This document shows, piece after piece, positions 39,989 to 49,927 of a stretch of DNA of 64,000 nt (its first letter is position 1; every line of letters begins with the position of its first letter). The DNA lies in contig CAJNDS010002546.1 of assembly GCA_905221605.1 (NCBI GenBank), forward strand, positions 202,001 through 266,000. Reading direction: 5' to 3'. Position numbers and translations under genes: made by a program. The notes beneath the pieces were generated by a model, which saw only the letters and a list, made by a program, of their open reading frames with translations, did not search any database and was not told the origin of the DNA. This DNA is from Symbiodinium natans (taxonomy: Eukaryota > Sar > Dinophyceae > Suessiales > Symbiodiniaceae).

Positions 39989-40413
39989 CCAGCAGCCACA
40001 AGGTGAAAGCTTCCTTCCGCCGCTACGCCCCAACCCGAATGACATTGATACACGGCCTGTCAGCCACTTGGCGTTGAGGGTTTCGGGCTTGGGGTTTAGG
40101 GTTTAGGGTTTAGGGCTTCGGGCTTAGGGCTTAGGGCTGAGGGCTTAGGGCTGAGGGCTTAGGGCTTAGGGCTTAGGGCTTAGGGCTTAGGTGGTTTAGA
40201 GGTTCAAAGGTATTCAAAGTTCATTGGGGTTCATTGGGGGCTTGCAAGAGGTTTATAGGCTATGCTTTATTGCTTGCAGTTTCGAATTTCGCGCTGAGGG
40301 TTGCTGAGGATGGGCCTAAGCCCTAAACCCTAAACCCTAAACCCTAAACCCTAAACCCTAAACCCTAAACCCTAAACCCTAAACATCGCTTGCCGAGCTC
40401 CAGAGCTCCCGGT

Positions 40414-40560
40414 AACCAGCTAAGGACAGCGGCATATCCCCGAATCCTTAAACCCTGAATGCTAAACCCTAAACCCTAAACCCTAAACCCCAAACCCTAA
40501 ACCCTAAACCCTAAACCCTAAACCCTAAACCAGCTAAGGACAGCGGCATATCCCCGAATG
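40414..40560. repeat. 34-base duplication flanking a CCCTAAA tract
   Basis: The segment AACCAGCTAAGGACAGCGGC plus ATATCCCCGAAT occurs at about 40415-40447 and 40527-40559, with CCCTAAA units between. Confidence 0.9.
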
Positions 40561-40587
40561 CTGCATGTTCACAAATTGGTTTGGTAG

Positions 40588-40635
40588 CTGACGCAGGACG
40601 CGCCTCTTCCCAAGGCCACTCTGGTCTCAAGGGGC
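40588..40635 (+). CDS. Candidate exon
   Basis: After TTTGGTAG reads LTQDAPLPKATLVSRG; a GC donor is possible. Confidence 0.3.
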
Positions 40636-40762
40636 CCCCTCCCTAAACCCTAGACCCTGTAAACCCGAACCCTAAACCCTATACCCTAAGCCCTAAGCCC
40701 TAAACCCTCAACCCTAAACCCTAAAAACCCTCAAAACCCTCAACCCCCTGAACCCCAAACTC

Positions 40763-40843
40763 TTACGTACGGCGACAATACCCTCTGCAACCGTTTCACT
40801 TCCGCGACGACTCTGCGGGCGTGAAACAGAGCGCAAAACTGCG
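40763..40843 (+). CDS. Candidate exon
   Basis: Open frame LRTATIPSATVSLPRRLCGR, then ETERKTA, followed by GTGTAGGG. No clear AG acceptor on the left. Confidence 0.3.
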
Positions 40844-41070
40844 GTGTAGGGTTTCGGGGTTTAGGGTTTACGGTTTCGCGTTTGGGGTTTAGGGTTTCGG
40901 GTTTCGGGTTTGGGGTTTAGGGGTTGTCTCTTCGTCTGGGGTTTTTGGGTTGAGGGTTTTGGGCGGAGAGGGGGCTCAGGATTGAGGGTGTCAGTAGTTG
41001 CTTGTCGCTTTCGGCTTCAGTTTTCGATATGTTTCTTGATTTTGCGGGGAGGGGTTCTGTTTTACATTAG

Positions 41071-41148
41071 GTTCCCAATATCTGTGGAGTTCCATTCTCA
41101 CTGGTACCCAAGCAAAAAGACAATTCAAAACAGCCCAGGCTAAACTAA
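41071..41148 (+). CDS. 3'-terminal exon, 25 codons
   Basis: After TTTTACATTAG reads VPNICGVPFSLVPKQKDNSK, then QPRLN, TAA 41146-41148. The acceptor follows a T-rich stretch. Confidence 0.4.
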   Translation, partial: VPNICGVPFSLVPKQKDNSKQPRLN

Positions 41149-41315
41149 ATCCTAAACCCTATAAACCCCACAAAACCCATACACCCTATAAACACTATAA
41201 ACCCTATAAACACTATAAACCCTATAAACACTATAAACCCTATAAGCCCTAAAACCCTTAAAACCCTGTAAGCCCTCTAAACACTCTAAACCCTTATAAA
41301 CCCTTATAAACCCAG

Positions 41316-41392
41316 CTGTTGCTGCAGGAGTGGGAGGAGGCTTACTCAGCCTACTGCGCCGCAGAGGCAGGACCCTGAGTGAAGGGCCTTAG
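41316..41392 (+). CDS. 3'-terminal exon, frame ambiguous
   Basis: After TAAACCCAG two frames are open to stops: LLLQEWEEAYSAYCAAEAGP (TGA 41376) and VAAGVGGGLLSLLRRRGRTL plus SEGP (TAG 41390). Both look protein-like. Confidence 0.35.
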
Positions 41393-41569
41393 GCTTGAGG
41401 GTTGAGACGGTGTAGGGTTGAGCTTCGATGTATTGTTGCGGGCTTCAGGTTTAGGGTTTCCGCCTTCGGGATCCCGGGGTTTAGGGTTTAGGGTTTAGGG
41501 TTTAGGGTTTAGGGTTTAGGGTTTAGGGTTTAGGGTTTAGGGTTTAGGGTTTCAGGGTGTGAGGCTCAG

Positions 41570-42322
41570 AAAGCCTGGGATCTCGCCTGCACTCCTGTGC
41601 ACGAAGCCACCTGGGTGTGGACTCTTTGGGAACCCTAAACCCTAAACCCTAAACCCTAAACCCTAAACCCTAAACCCTAAAGTTTAGGGTTTAGGGTTTA
41701 GGGTCCAGGCATGTTTAGGAGGGATTAGGGAGCTTATGGTTCAGGGATGTTTAGGGTTTAGGATCTAGGCGTCTAGACCCTTAAGCCCTAAACCCTAAAC
41801 CCTAAACCCTAAAACCTAAACCCTAAACCCTAAAATCCCCGACCCCCCCCCCCCCCCCCCCCCCCCGATCACGAAGCAACCCCTGCCCAGATGGAGCAGC
41901 GACAGCTCCAGGAGTCGGTTTTTTTTGGGCTATTTGGGCTTTTTGGGCTTTCTAGGGTTTAGGGTTTAGGGTTTAGGGTTTAGGGTTTAGGGTGTTGCGG
42001 GTTCGTGTTTTCGAGAGCGCCATCCCGGTTCAAAGTGGGTGGCATACACTTTCGGCCTCTCAAGGGAACCTGGGGCCTGCAGTAGGAGGGTGTAGGGTTT
42101 AGGGTTTAGGGTTTAGGGTTTAGGGTTTAGGGTGTCAGGTTTAGGGTTTAGGATTTAGGTTTTAGGAGATAGAGGCCTGTGGGTGTAGAGCGTGTAGGCT
42201 TCGATTGTCGGGCGCTTGAATTTGATTGCCCGTAGTGCCGTGGCAGCAACCAAGCCAGATATAGAACAAACGGTCAAAATCTTCCAGCCCCTCGTCGACC
42301 CTTACTAAACCTTCTGCGCTAC
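41570..42322 (+). CDS. Four-exon internal gene part
   Basis: Exons 41570-41614 (KAWDLACTPVHEATW), 41891-41917 (MEQRQLQES), 42016-42089 (SAIPVQSGWHTLSASQGNLG, then PAVG) and 42247 to about 42322 (NQARYRTNGQNLPAPRRPLL, then NLLRY) keep one frame. Acceptors GGCTCAG, TGCCCAG, TTTCGAG, GTGGCAG. Introns hold TTTAGGG and CCCTAAA in both orientations and a 22-base C run. The right end of the last exon is unclear. Confidence 0.5.
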
Positions 42323-42407
42323 CCTAAACCCTTAAACCCTGAACCCTGAACCCTAAACCCTAAGCCACCCTAACCCCCTTTTTACCGGATGCCTCAATCC
42401 TTCGCAG

Positions 42408-42500
42408 GAGTCTCTGGGTGCGGGCCTGCAGAAGGCGTCCCAGACCAACAACCTCGCGAACAACCTTACCCACCTTGCATTGAGCTCAGTGGGATTTAGG
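42408..42500 (+). CDS. Exon, probably of the 41570-42322 gene
   Basis: After CCTTCGCAG reads ESLGAGLQKASQTNNLANNL, then THLALSSVGFR; donors GTGGGA (42489) or GTTTAGG (42501). Asn/Leu-rich helix. A second frame is open but less natural. Confidence 0.45.
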
Positions 42501-42786
42501 GTTTAGGGTTTCGGGTTTCGGGTTTGCGGTTTAAGGGCTGACTTACGACCTTAAGGGCTTCAGGTCTGAGGACTCCAGGAGGCGAGGGACTTGACGGCAG
42601 AGGAGATATAGTAAGACCCAGAGTAGGCCCTTATTCACCTTTGTTTAGGGTTCAGGTTCCTTGTATCAGCCCCTCTATAAGCCATAAAGGGCACCCTTTT
42701 GATTCCTAGCCCTCAACCCTAAACTCGAAACCCTAAACCCGACACCCTAAACCCTAAACCCAAAACCTTTCTTTGGTCTGGTATAG

Positions 42787-42826
42787 GTTTGGGGACTCGG
42801 GGTTTGCATTTCTGGCTCTTGCCTGA
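42787..42826 (+). CDS. Possible 3'-terminal exon
   Basis: After CTGGTATAG reads FGDSGFAFLALA and TGA 42824-42826. Preceded by an F3 copy (42612-42708). Confidence 0.3.
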
Positions 42827-42994
42827 TGAGGGGTGAACTGAGTTTCGGGCATTGGAATCCGGAGCCCAAAGCCCCCTAAGCCCTAAACCCTAAGCCCTAA
42901 ACCCTAAGCCCTAAACCCTAAACCCTACACCCTACACCCTAAACCCTAAACCCTAAACCCTAGCCCCCCCCCCCCCCCCCCCCCCCGGCGCAAG

Positions 42995-43418
42995 CCCACC
43001 CAGGTTGTTCGCCCGCCTCCTTCTGTACCTCCTGGGAACACCTCCCCTTGTCTGGTTTAGGGTTTAGGGTTTAGGGTTTAGGGTTTAGGGTTTAGGGTTT
43101 AGGGTTTAGGGTTCAGGGTTCAGGGTTCAGGGTTTAGGGTTAGTAAGGGGGGTGCTGTAGCGTGTATGCAGGGCAAAGGCTCTCCCGAAACTCGAAGCCC
43201 TAAACTCTAAACCCTCAAACCCAACAACACAGGGCAAAAAAGCAACAGAAGAAAGCATGAGCCCTAAGCCCAAAACACAAAGAACATGCTGGTTTCGGTT
43301 TCGGCTTGTTAGGGCTCAGGGCTTATTGGGGGTTCGGGATTCGGGTTGAGGGCGTCCCACACAGGCCACGCAGGTGATACTGCCCGACGAGGGGGCCAAG
43401 GCGCACTCCCCGCCTGGG
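42995..43418 (+). CDS. Three-exon Pro-rich part
   Basis: Exons 42995-43054 (PTQVVRPPPSVPPGNTSPCL, then GTTTAGGG), 43233-43307 (GKKATEESMSPKPKTQRTCW, then FRFRL) and 43365-43418 (ATQVILPDEGAKAHSPPG, donor GTCACC) are all whole codons. Probably a disordered linker region. Confidence 0.45.
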
Positions 43419-43427
43419 GTCACCCCG

Positions 43428-43641
43428 CTAAACCCTAAACCCTAAACCCTAAACCCTAAACCCTAAACCCTAGACCCTAGACCCTAAACCCTAGACCCTA
43501 AACCCTAAACCCTAAACCCTAGACCCTAAACCCTAAACCCTAAACCCTAAACCCTAGACCCTAAACCCTAGACCCTAAACCCTAAACCCTAAACCCTAAA
43601 CCCTAAACCCTAAACCCTAAACCCTAAACCCTAAACCCTAC
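43428..43641. repeat. CCCTAAA tract with CCCTAGA units
   Basis: About 30 units, with CCCTAGA occurring every few units. Confidence 0.96.
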
Positions 43642-43690
43642 ACGGGCACCTCAAACACACCCACGTGAGGTCCCACCCAAAATCCCCAAG

Positions 43691-44332
43691 TTTGGGATCA
43701 TGTACCCTCTGACCCCCCACCCCTCATCGATGGTGAGCCAATCGTACTGAACAGAATAGAAGGGTTTAGGGTTTAGGGTTTAGGGTTGTTTAGGGTTTAG
43801 GGTTTAGGGTTTAGGGTTTAGGAAGTAGAACGTTGCAGAAGAAGGTTTACATAGAAGCTGAGTTACCTTAGTAGGTCTACTTGATATCCCCTAGAAAACC
43901 GAGTAGAATCCCCATCGCCCACCTCACTAACCCTACTTGCTAAGTCAAAGGGGCTTCCGTGTCGGGCCTATGCTACGATTGTCCTTCTAGTCTAACCCCC
44001 GAGGCCCTAAATGGTAAACCCGCAGAATGTGGTCGGCATTGGATTCAAGTTTTTCAGGTCTGTGGGCTTGTGTTAGGGTTTGGGGGTTTGAGACGTTAAA
44101 GCTTTCGGGTTTAGGGGGATGCTGAGGGTTTAGGGTTTAGTTTAGGGTTTCAGGTTTAGGGTTTAGGGTTTATAAGGTTTGGGGTTTAGGGTTAGGTGTT
44201 TAGGGTTTAGGGTCTTGTTGCCTTATGAGGGTTTCGGGACTGACCAGGAGGCGTCAGATCAAGCGCGCGAAGGAGGTGCATGAGGGCCGTCGGCGCAGTT
44301 TCACACCTGGATGGAGGTCTTGGCCGAATTAG
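43691..44332 (+). CDS. Three-exon 3' end, 52 codons
   Basis: Exons 43691-43732 (FGIMYPLTPHPSSM, donor GTGAGC), 44026-44057 (NVVGIGFKFF, donor GTCTGT) and 44248-44332 (RRQIKRAKEVHEGRRRSFTP, then GWRSWPN, TAG 44330-44332) join in phase. Acceptors CCCCAAG, CCGCAG, GACCAG. May be the end of the gene at 42995-43418. The very basic last exon could bind nucleic acid; family unknown. Confidence 0.5.
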
Positions 44333-44420
44333 CGCCGGAGTCCGGGCGGAGGGCTTTCTAAGTTAAGCGCTACCCGAAACCCTAAACCCTAAACTGGCGC
44401 AATCGTTTTCCTGCTCCCAG

Positions 44421-44468
44421 GCCGGGTCGTTGAGGGGTGTACCAGCCATGATCAGACGACTTCTGTAG
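44421..44468 (+). CDS. Possible 3'-terminal exon
   Basis: After CTGCTCCCAG reads AGSLRGVPAMIRRLL and TAG 44466-44468. Confidence 0.35.
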   Translation, partial: AGSLRGVPAMIRRLL

Positions 44469-44602
44469 CGGCTTCGGTCTCTATACAAGAACTTGCAAGC
44501 CTAAACCCTAAACCTTAATAACGGAATTTAGGGCTGGAGTGTTCGGGGGGTTTAGGGCTCAGGCTATGTGCGTGAACGCGAATTGCGCGTTCCTTTAGGC
44601 AG

Positions 44603-45165
44603 GGCATCGCGTCGCAGTTTCACGACATGCATGCGGAGGATTCCAACGAAGTTTCACCCCGCAAGAAAAGCAAGTCAACCCATACTCTGGGGTGGTGGGT
44701 CTTTTCGGGATTGTTTTAGGGTTTAGGGTTTAGGGTTGGAGAGGGCTGGCAAAGAGGAGTTTCCCCTCCCCACGAGTTTGTTTTGTAACTGGCACGGGGA
44801 TCGAGCTCGGACAGGACTCAGATCGCATTATTTTGGGTTTAGGGACGGGCTTGCAATGCACCCTACACCCTACACTACACCCTGACCCTACATGGTGAGG
44901 GTTTAGGCTTCAAATGAGCTTGGTGCCTTCAAGGCAGTACTGCCTGGATTTCAAGGCCCGAGCTTACCCCAAACTCCCTGAACCCGAAACCCACCGTAGT
45001 CACCCTCGGTTTGTAATTGCCTTAAGGGTACTCCCACTGCAGCACCAACGCTGCAGCCCAAACCCTCATCCCTAAACCCGAGCAGGTTGTATTTGCTCAT
45101 TGTCGTGTCTGTCCCGCCAGACCTAAGCTTCATGGGCAGTTCTCTAACTTGTCGCCGTCTGTTGG
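44603..45165 (+). CDS. Multi-exon internal gene part
   Basis: Exons 44603-44698 (GIASQFHDMHAEDSNEVSPR, then KKSKSTHTLGWW), 44755-44784 (RSFPSPRVCF), 44815-44836 (DSDRIIL), 44934-45012 (QYCLDFKARAYPKLPEPETH, then RSHPRF) and 45086-45165 (VVFAHCRVCPARPKLHGQFS, then NLSPSV). First three in phase; last two in phase; one base is unexplained between 44836 and 44934. The acidic/basic DSNEVSPRKKSK stretch looks like a nuclear targeting or phospho-site region. Ends before GTTTAGGG. Confidence 0.45.
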
Positions 45166-45253
45166 GTTTAGGGTTGAGCGTTTACATAGGGTTTAGGGTT
45201 TGGAGAGTGTAGGATTTAGAGTATACATGGTTGAGGGTTCCCTATAGAGCCTA

Positions 45254-45348
45254 TGTGGGATGTTCCACTAACAGTCGTTAAACGGGACTGTAGTACCCCT
45301 ATTACAATCCCTACTAAGCACTGCAAGTATCAGGGGGGAACATCCCAA
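45254..45348. mobile_element. TIR element, family F1, diverged
   Basis: GTGGGATGTTCC...GGGGGGAACATCCCAA with CTACTAAGCACTGCAAGTAT inside. Confidence 0.6.
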
Positions 45349-45766
45349 CCCTAAACTTAACCCTAAAACCTCAACAGGCTTCCCCTAAACCCCGAAGCCC
45401 TAAACCCCCATAATTTAGGGTTCCCTATACCCTAAGGCTCTTGGGCCCTCGACACCCTAGGAATTGAGACCCCTGAGTCCCTCCTTAGGAGGTACCTCTG
45501 TAGGAGGGTCCATATGGAGCCCTCGGCTCGGATGCTCCTCTGAAGCCCCATAAGGGAAAGTCCAAAATCTCCCAAGGGCCTACCCAGGCTTTAGCTGGGT
45601 GTTGCTTTAAAGCCCTTTGAAGATTGTTTACGAATATGTTCCCTTTAACAGGAAAGAAGGGAAATCGAAGATTATCCCAAATTGTTTATGAGTAGGTTCA
45701 CCCTCTGAAAAATTCCCTAAACCCTAAACCCTAAACCCTAAACCCTAAGCCCCAGACGCCGCGCAG
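45349..45766. other. Unique, no gene seen
   Basis: Loose inverted motifs around CTCCTTAGGAGG and a diverged repeat (GATTGTTTACGAATATGTTC against AATTGTTTATGAGTAGGTTC). No exon supported. Confidence 0.4.
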
Positions 45767-46008
45767 GTCGAAATTCTCGAGGCGTTTCGGCGAAGCTCCG
45801 GTCTCAGCAGTGGGGCTCTTTGCTTGAAACCCCTGGGCCCTAAACCCTAAACCCTAAACCCGAAACCCTAAACCCTAAACCCTAAACCCTAAACCCTAAA
45901 CCCTAAACCCTAAAACCCTAAAACCCTAAACCCCGCTTCGAAACCCCCTAACCCCCCAACCCCCCCCCCCGTGCCGAAGCCTGGAGCCCAATCCCTACAA
46001 GATGCGAG
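45767..46008 (+). CDS. Two candidate exons
   Basis: Exon 45767 to about 45836 (after CCGCGCAG) reads VEILEAFRRSSGLSSGALCL, then KPL, with a GC donor. Exon 45980-46008 (after GCCGAAG) continues in phase, WSPIPTRCE, then GTTTAGGG. The intron holds CCCTAAA and a C run. Confidence 0.4.
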
Positions 46009-46061
46009 GTTTAGGGTTTAGGGTTTAGGGTTTAGGGTTTAGGGTTTAGGGTTTTAGGGTT

Positions 46062-46395
46062 TTAGGGTTTTAGTAGGGTTTAGGGTTTAGGGTTCTAGGG
46101 TTTTAGTAGGGTTTAGGGTTCTAGGGTTTTAGGGTTTTAGTAGGGTTTAGGGTTCTAGGGTTTTAGGGTTTTAGTAGGGTTTAGGGTTTGTGGTTTTAGG
46201 GTTTTAGTAGGGTTTAGGGTTTTAGGGTTTTAGGGTTTTAGGGTTTTAGGGTTTTAGGGTTTTAGGGTTTTAGGGTTTTAGGGTTTTAGGGTTTTAGGGT
46301 TTTAGGGTTTTAGGGTTTTAGGGTTTTTGGGTTTTTGGGTTTTTGGTTTTTTTGGTTTAGGGTTTTAGGGTTTTTGGGTTGCAGGGTTTAGGGTC
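46062..46395. repeat. TTTTAGGG array
   Basis: A TAGTAGGGTTTAGGGTTCTAGGG higher-order unit is repeated four times (46062-46215), then about 14 pure TTTTAGGG units (46215-46330), then TTTTTGGG. TTTTAGGG is the telomere unit of Chlamydomonas, here as a local variant. Confidence 0.95.
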
Positions 46396-46507
46396 TACGG
46401 TTTCTAGCCCAGTGGTACCATAGGGGCCTGAATAATTAAAATAGGGTTTGGGGGGTTCTTACTTTGTAATTGCAAAGGGACCATAAGGGAATAATATGGT
46501 TTCTACA

Positions 46508-46625
46508 GTGCTTGGTAGCCCGGCGGTACACTTTGCCCCTTTTTTGGGTTCAAGGTTCTCCGATAAAGTGACCAAAACAGGGTACCCTTATTATAAGATA
46601 TTATAAGATGCTTACTGGGCTACGA
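46508..46625. mobile_element. TIR element, family F6
   Basis: TTGGTAGCCCGGCGGTACAC to GCTTACTGGGCTAC. Confidence 0.7.
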
Positions 46626-46739
46626 AGAGGGTGTTGAGGTTAGAGGCTTGTAGCTAGGTAACCTGCACACGCCTTAGAGGGGGAGGCGCGCCTTAATCAT
46701 GACAACTGTTGGGGGAATGTGGCCATCGTTTCAAGGCAG

Positions 46740-46958
46740 CTGGCCAGTTCGGCCCTCGCGTTTATCGGGTTAGCACTAGCGGTGTTTAACGGTGTCTGGT
46801 CCCAAACCTTATGTTGCAGGGCTAACGGCGGGACCCTTACTTTGAGCTTAAGTCATCGATGTCCGGGATCCCTACGGTTCCATGTGCCTATAGTAGATAC
46901 TTGGGCCCTGAAGCTACCGCATGGGGTCCCCTTAGCGGCTCAACTATGTACCATATAA
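46740..46958 (+). CDS. 3'-terminal exon, 72 codons, hydrophobic start
   Basis: After TCAAGGCAG reads LASSALAFIGLALAVFNGVW and continues with SQTLCCRANGGTLTLSLSHR to TAA 46956-46958. One membrane or signal helix followed by a Cys/Ser-rich domain. The frame is open upstream to 46719. Unrecognised. Confidence 0.45.
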   Translation: MASSALAFIGLALAVFNGVWSQTLCCRANGGTLTLSLSHRCPGSLRFHVPIVDTWALKLPHGVPLAAQLCTI

Positions 46959-47053
46959 GTACATGGTCCTTACTTATGAAGTTTGTTCAAGTAGTGTGGT
47001 ATGATCCCTCCCTAAACCGCCAAAACAAACCCTGAGCCCTAAATCTCCAACAG

Positions 47054-47200
47054 CCTGTTATGAAAGGAGCATATGAGCTAGGAAAGGTCCCAGAGTTCCC
47101 ATGTCATCCTATTAATGGGGGTCACGTGCCAAGGGTGAACAAAATGATAGGGCGGTTATACGCTCATAAAATCCGTGCGCTGCGCTCTAACACGCTCTGA
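47054..47200 (+). CDS. 3'-terminal exon, 48 codons
   Basis: After CTCCAACAG reads PVMKGAYELGKVPEFPCHPI, then NGGHVPRVNKMIGRLYAHKI and RALRSNTL, TGA 47198-47200. One of the best single exons of the window: long, clean and natural. It may continue the 46740-46958 gene if that ends by splicing. Family unknown. Confidence 0.55.
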   Translation, partial: PVMKGAYELGKVPEFPCHPINGGHVPRVNKMIGRLYAHKIRALRSNTL

Positions 47201-47339
47201 CCCTAAACCCTCAACCCCTAAACCCTAAACGGGGGCTTTTGCACTGGATCCAGCGGTTAAGTTATAAATTTAAGCACAAAGAGTGAGATGGAAGCATGAA
47301 GATTGTGAACGTACCGTATGAGTTACTCCAGCATATGGA

Positions 47340-47480
47340 CCACTTTTGATATTATGCTATATTCTATTCTATTATATTATATTATATTATATGATATTAT
47401 ATGATATTATATGATATTATATGATATTATATGATATTATATGATATTATATTAATTGAATTATTATATATATTAAGATA
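47340..47480. repeat. ATGATATTAT microsatellite
   Basis: Ten-base units (ATGATATTAT) about eight times, inside a 300-base AT-rich patch (47230-47640) without genes. Confidence 0.95.
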
Positions 47481-47660
47481 TTTTATGATTATGATTATTA
47501 TCATGACGAGTTTCAAGAATCCTAAAGGTGAAGCGAAGAATATTCCAACAGTAAGAGCAATAAAGTGAGCAATAAACGGATTCATGGAGCGAATTAAAAT
47601 CAACTAAAAACTGTAGTAAAAATACAAAATATTGATTTAGGGCTTAGGGTTTGTTTTGGG

Positions 47661-47758
47661 GTTTACCCAAAGGCTCCTATGTAGTACCTTTTTGGAGTAG
47701 TCTACTAGAATCCCCTATAACTAACCCAAAAGGAGCTACATTGGAGCCTTTGGGTAAG
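47661..47758. mobile_element. TIR element, family F8, 98 bases, GT...AG
   Basis: GTTTACCCAAAGGCTCCTAT to CATTGGAGCCTTTGGGTAAG. The ends are inverted repeats (ACCCAAAGGCTCC) and its last AG abuts an exon. The same length as the copy at 48972-49069. Confidence 0.75.
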
Positions 47759-49158
47759 GAGGGTTCTGAGGCCATCAAGTTCGGAATGGCTACGGCAGTC
47801 GAACCCGCTGAGCCTGCAGCCGTCCGATGGCACAGAGTCCTTTGGTTTAGGGTTTAGGGTTTAGGGTTTAGAGTTAAGCCGACCTGCTTCGTGGGTCCAA
47901 TGAAACCCTAACGACCCAAACCCACCACCCTCCACACCCCACACCTTATTGACCCTAATAAACCCTTCTGCACCCTTCTCAGCCCTTGTAAACCCTTATA
48001 AACCCTTACAGACCCTTATAAACCCTTGTAAACCCTTATAAACCCTTATAAACCCGCATAAACCCCAAACCCTTATAAACCCTTTGAACCCTTATGAACC
48101 CTCAGGGTTTTTAAACCCTTATAAACCCAAAAGCCTTTGAAGCCCTACGCCAACATGTCCAGAGAGGCATTGTTTTGCTGCTGCTCCTGCGATGCCAAAG
48201 CGCCCGCATCCAACTCGCACCGCAGATTCTGCTGCGCAAAAGGGTTTAGGGTTTAGGGTTTGGGGTTTAGGGTTTAGGGTTTAGGGTTTAGGGTTTAATT
48301 TGTTGCAACGTACAGGTTTTAGGCTTTGTTCAAGGCGGTGACTTGAAGACTCTCGAAGTGCTCGAAGGATCGGCTAGACGACTGGCCGTGCTCGTTGCTT
48401 CTTGGTAGCCCGGTGGTGCCCTTTTCCCTTTTGTTTGGGTTCAAGGTTCCCTTCGAAACCAACCAACCCCAAAAAAGGGCACACCCTAAACCCTAAACCC
48501 TAAACCCTAAACCCTAAACCCTAAACCCTAAACCCTAAACCCTAAACCCTAAACCCTAAACCCTAAACCCTAAACCCTAAACCCTAAACCCTAAACCCTA
48601 AACCCTCCACCTTCGTCTTCGGCCCGCAGCGTTTTGAGAAGTGGTTGGGGGGTGGGGGGCTGTGTGGGAGCCGGCTCGGCGGGATTGGTCGCAGGCCTGT
48701 GCGCTTTGTGCATTGAGGGGTTGAGGACTCTTTAAGGGTTTTAGGTCTCATGTCCCTAAACCCTAAACCCTAAACCCTAAACCCTAAACCCTGTATAGGG
48801 TTTCGGAACTGGGGGACGTCTACGCCCTCCCCTCCTCCCATCCCGAAGTTTTTTTTTCAAGTGACAGCATGGAGACCAGTTGTATTGCGGGTAGATTGGG
48901 GGCGTCTAGGCGCAGTACAGGCTTCAGACAGACCGATTCCGAGCCTCATGCATTCCTGGTGGGTTTCCAGGGTATACCCAAAGGCTCCAATGTAGTTCCT
49001 TTTGGGTTAGTCATAGGGGATTCTAGTTATACTACCCCAAAAAGGTACTACATAGGAGCCTATGGGTAGTTTGCAGGCCTTATAAGGTTCAGGGCTGGAC
49101 CTATACCCTAAGCCGCAGATTCTCGACATGTTGGTCCTTTGAGGGGCAGCTTCTATAG
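47759..49158 (+). CDS. Seven-exon gene 3' part, 186 codons, one intron is an F8 element
   Basis: Exons 47759-47844, 47879-47894, 48163-48243, 48316-48404, 48630-48719, 48862-48971 and 49070-49158 join in phase to TAG 49156-49158. Readings: EGSEAIKFGMATAVEPAEPA; RGIVLLLLLRCQSARIQLAP; VLGFVQGGDLKTLEVLEGSA; a Gly-rich helix GWGVGGCVGAGSAGLVAGLC; METSCIAGRLGASRRSTGFR; CRPYKVQGWTYTLSRRFSTC. It looks like a protein with one or two membrane helices. Intron 4 starts with GTAGCC of an F6 element and intron 6 is exactly an F8 element. Exon 48163-48243 is also open in a Cys-rich frame (MSREALFCCCSCDAK), but only the reading given fits the phase. Confidence 0.6.
48404..48483. mobile_element. F6 element truncated by a telomere-like tract
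   Basis: Starts GGTAGCCCGGTGGTGCCC and, after CCAACCCCAAAAAAGGGCAC, is cut off by the CCCTAAA tract 48483-48607. Its GT is the donor of a predicted intron. Confidence 0.7.
48483..48607. repeat. CCCTAAA tract
   Basis: About 17 perfect units. Confidence 0.97.
48972..49069. mobile_element. F8 element that is exactly an intron
   Basis: GTATACCCAAAGGCTCCAAT to TACATAGGAGCCTATGGGTAG; 98 bases, TIRs of about 22 bases, GT at the left tip and AG at the right tip, with open reading frame on both sides in phase. Confidence 0.75.
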
Positions 49159-49927
49159 TTTGGCCCCGAGGAGCGAAAAGCGCTGAACAAAGTGGGGTAG
49201 ACGAGTTATGGTTAAGGGAGAGTCTATGCCCCTGAAAAAGCTCAGGTCAGAGCCCTGAAGGCGTGAGTGGAAGCCCCTAAACCCTAAACCCTTAACCCTT
49301 AACCCTAAACCCTATTTAAACCCTAAACCCTAAACCATAAACCCTAAAACCCTAGAAAGCCTACATTTACTTATCACGTATTTTGGGTGCTGCTGCTAAT
49401 ACAAGAACTGAGCTTCCGTGCGAAGGAAAGGCAAAGACAAGGGTCACAACAATATTAGTACTTAAAGCGCAGGCGAATGTACGACGTAATCATAATGTGC
49501 CCACACTTACACAATAGTGTAGTCGTAACAAAGCCGTGTGAAAGAACATAGCAACAATATGAACGCAGCGCATACACGTTTACTAGGAAAGGACTTAAGC
49601 CGAACCCCCTGAACCCTCAAGAACCAACCCTGTGACCCCCAAAACCCCCAAAAGCCCACAAAATCCCTCAACCCCTCAAACCCTAACCCCCAGAACCCAA
49701 ATCCCCATTTCCCTGAATCCCTAGATCCCTAAACCCCTAAACCTCTTAAACCCCGAAAGCCCCAAGCCTGTGAGCCCTAAACCCTAAACACTGAATCCTA
49801 AATCCGTTGTAGCTACCCTAAGCGCTAACCCTAAACCGTAAACCCTAAACCCTAAGCCCTAAACCCTAAACCCTAAACCCTAAACCCTAAACCCTAAACC
49901 CTAAACCCTAGAAGCCCGAACTGACAG
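49159..49927. other. Gene-less intergenic stretch
   Basis: Unique AT-balanced sequence (49370-49600) without long frames, decayed CCCTAAA units (49600-49760) and a CCCTAAA tract (49825-49910). A possible 17-base exon before GTGAGT at 49263. Confidence 0.5.

Noticed and set aside
39848-40045. 65-codon minus-strand ORF with a hydrophobic centre
   Set aside because: Possible, but no splice or start context; the plus-strand frame over the same bases was preferred with low confidence.
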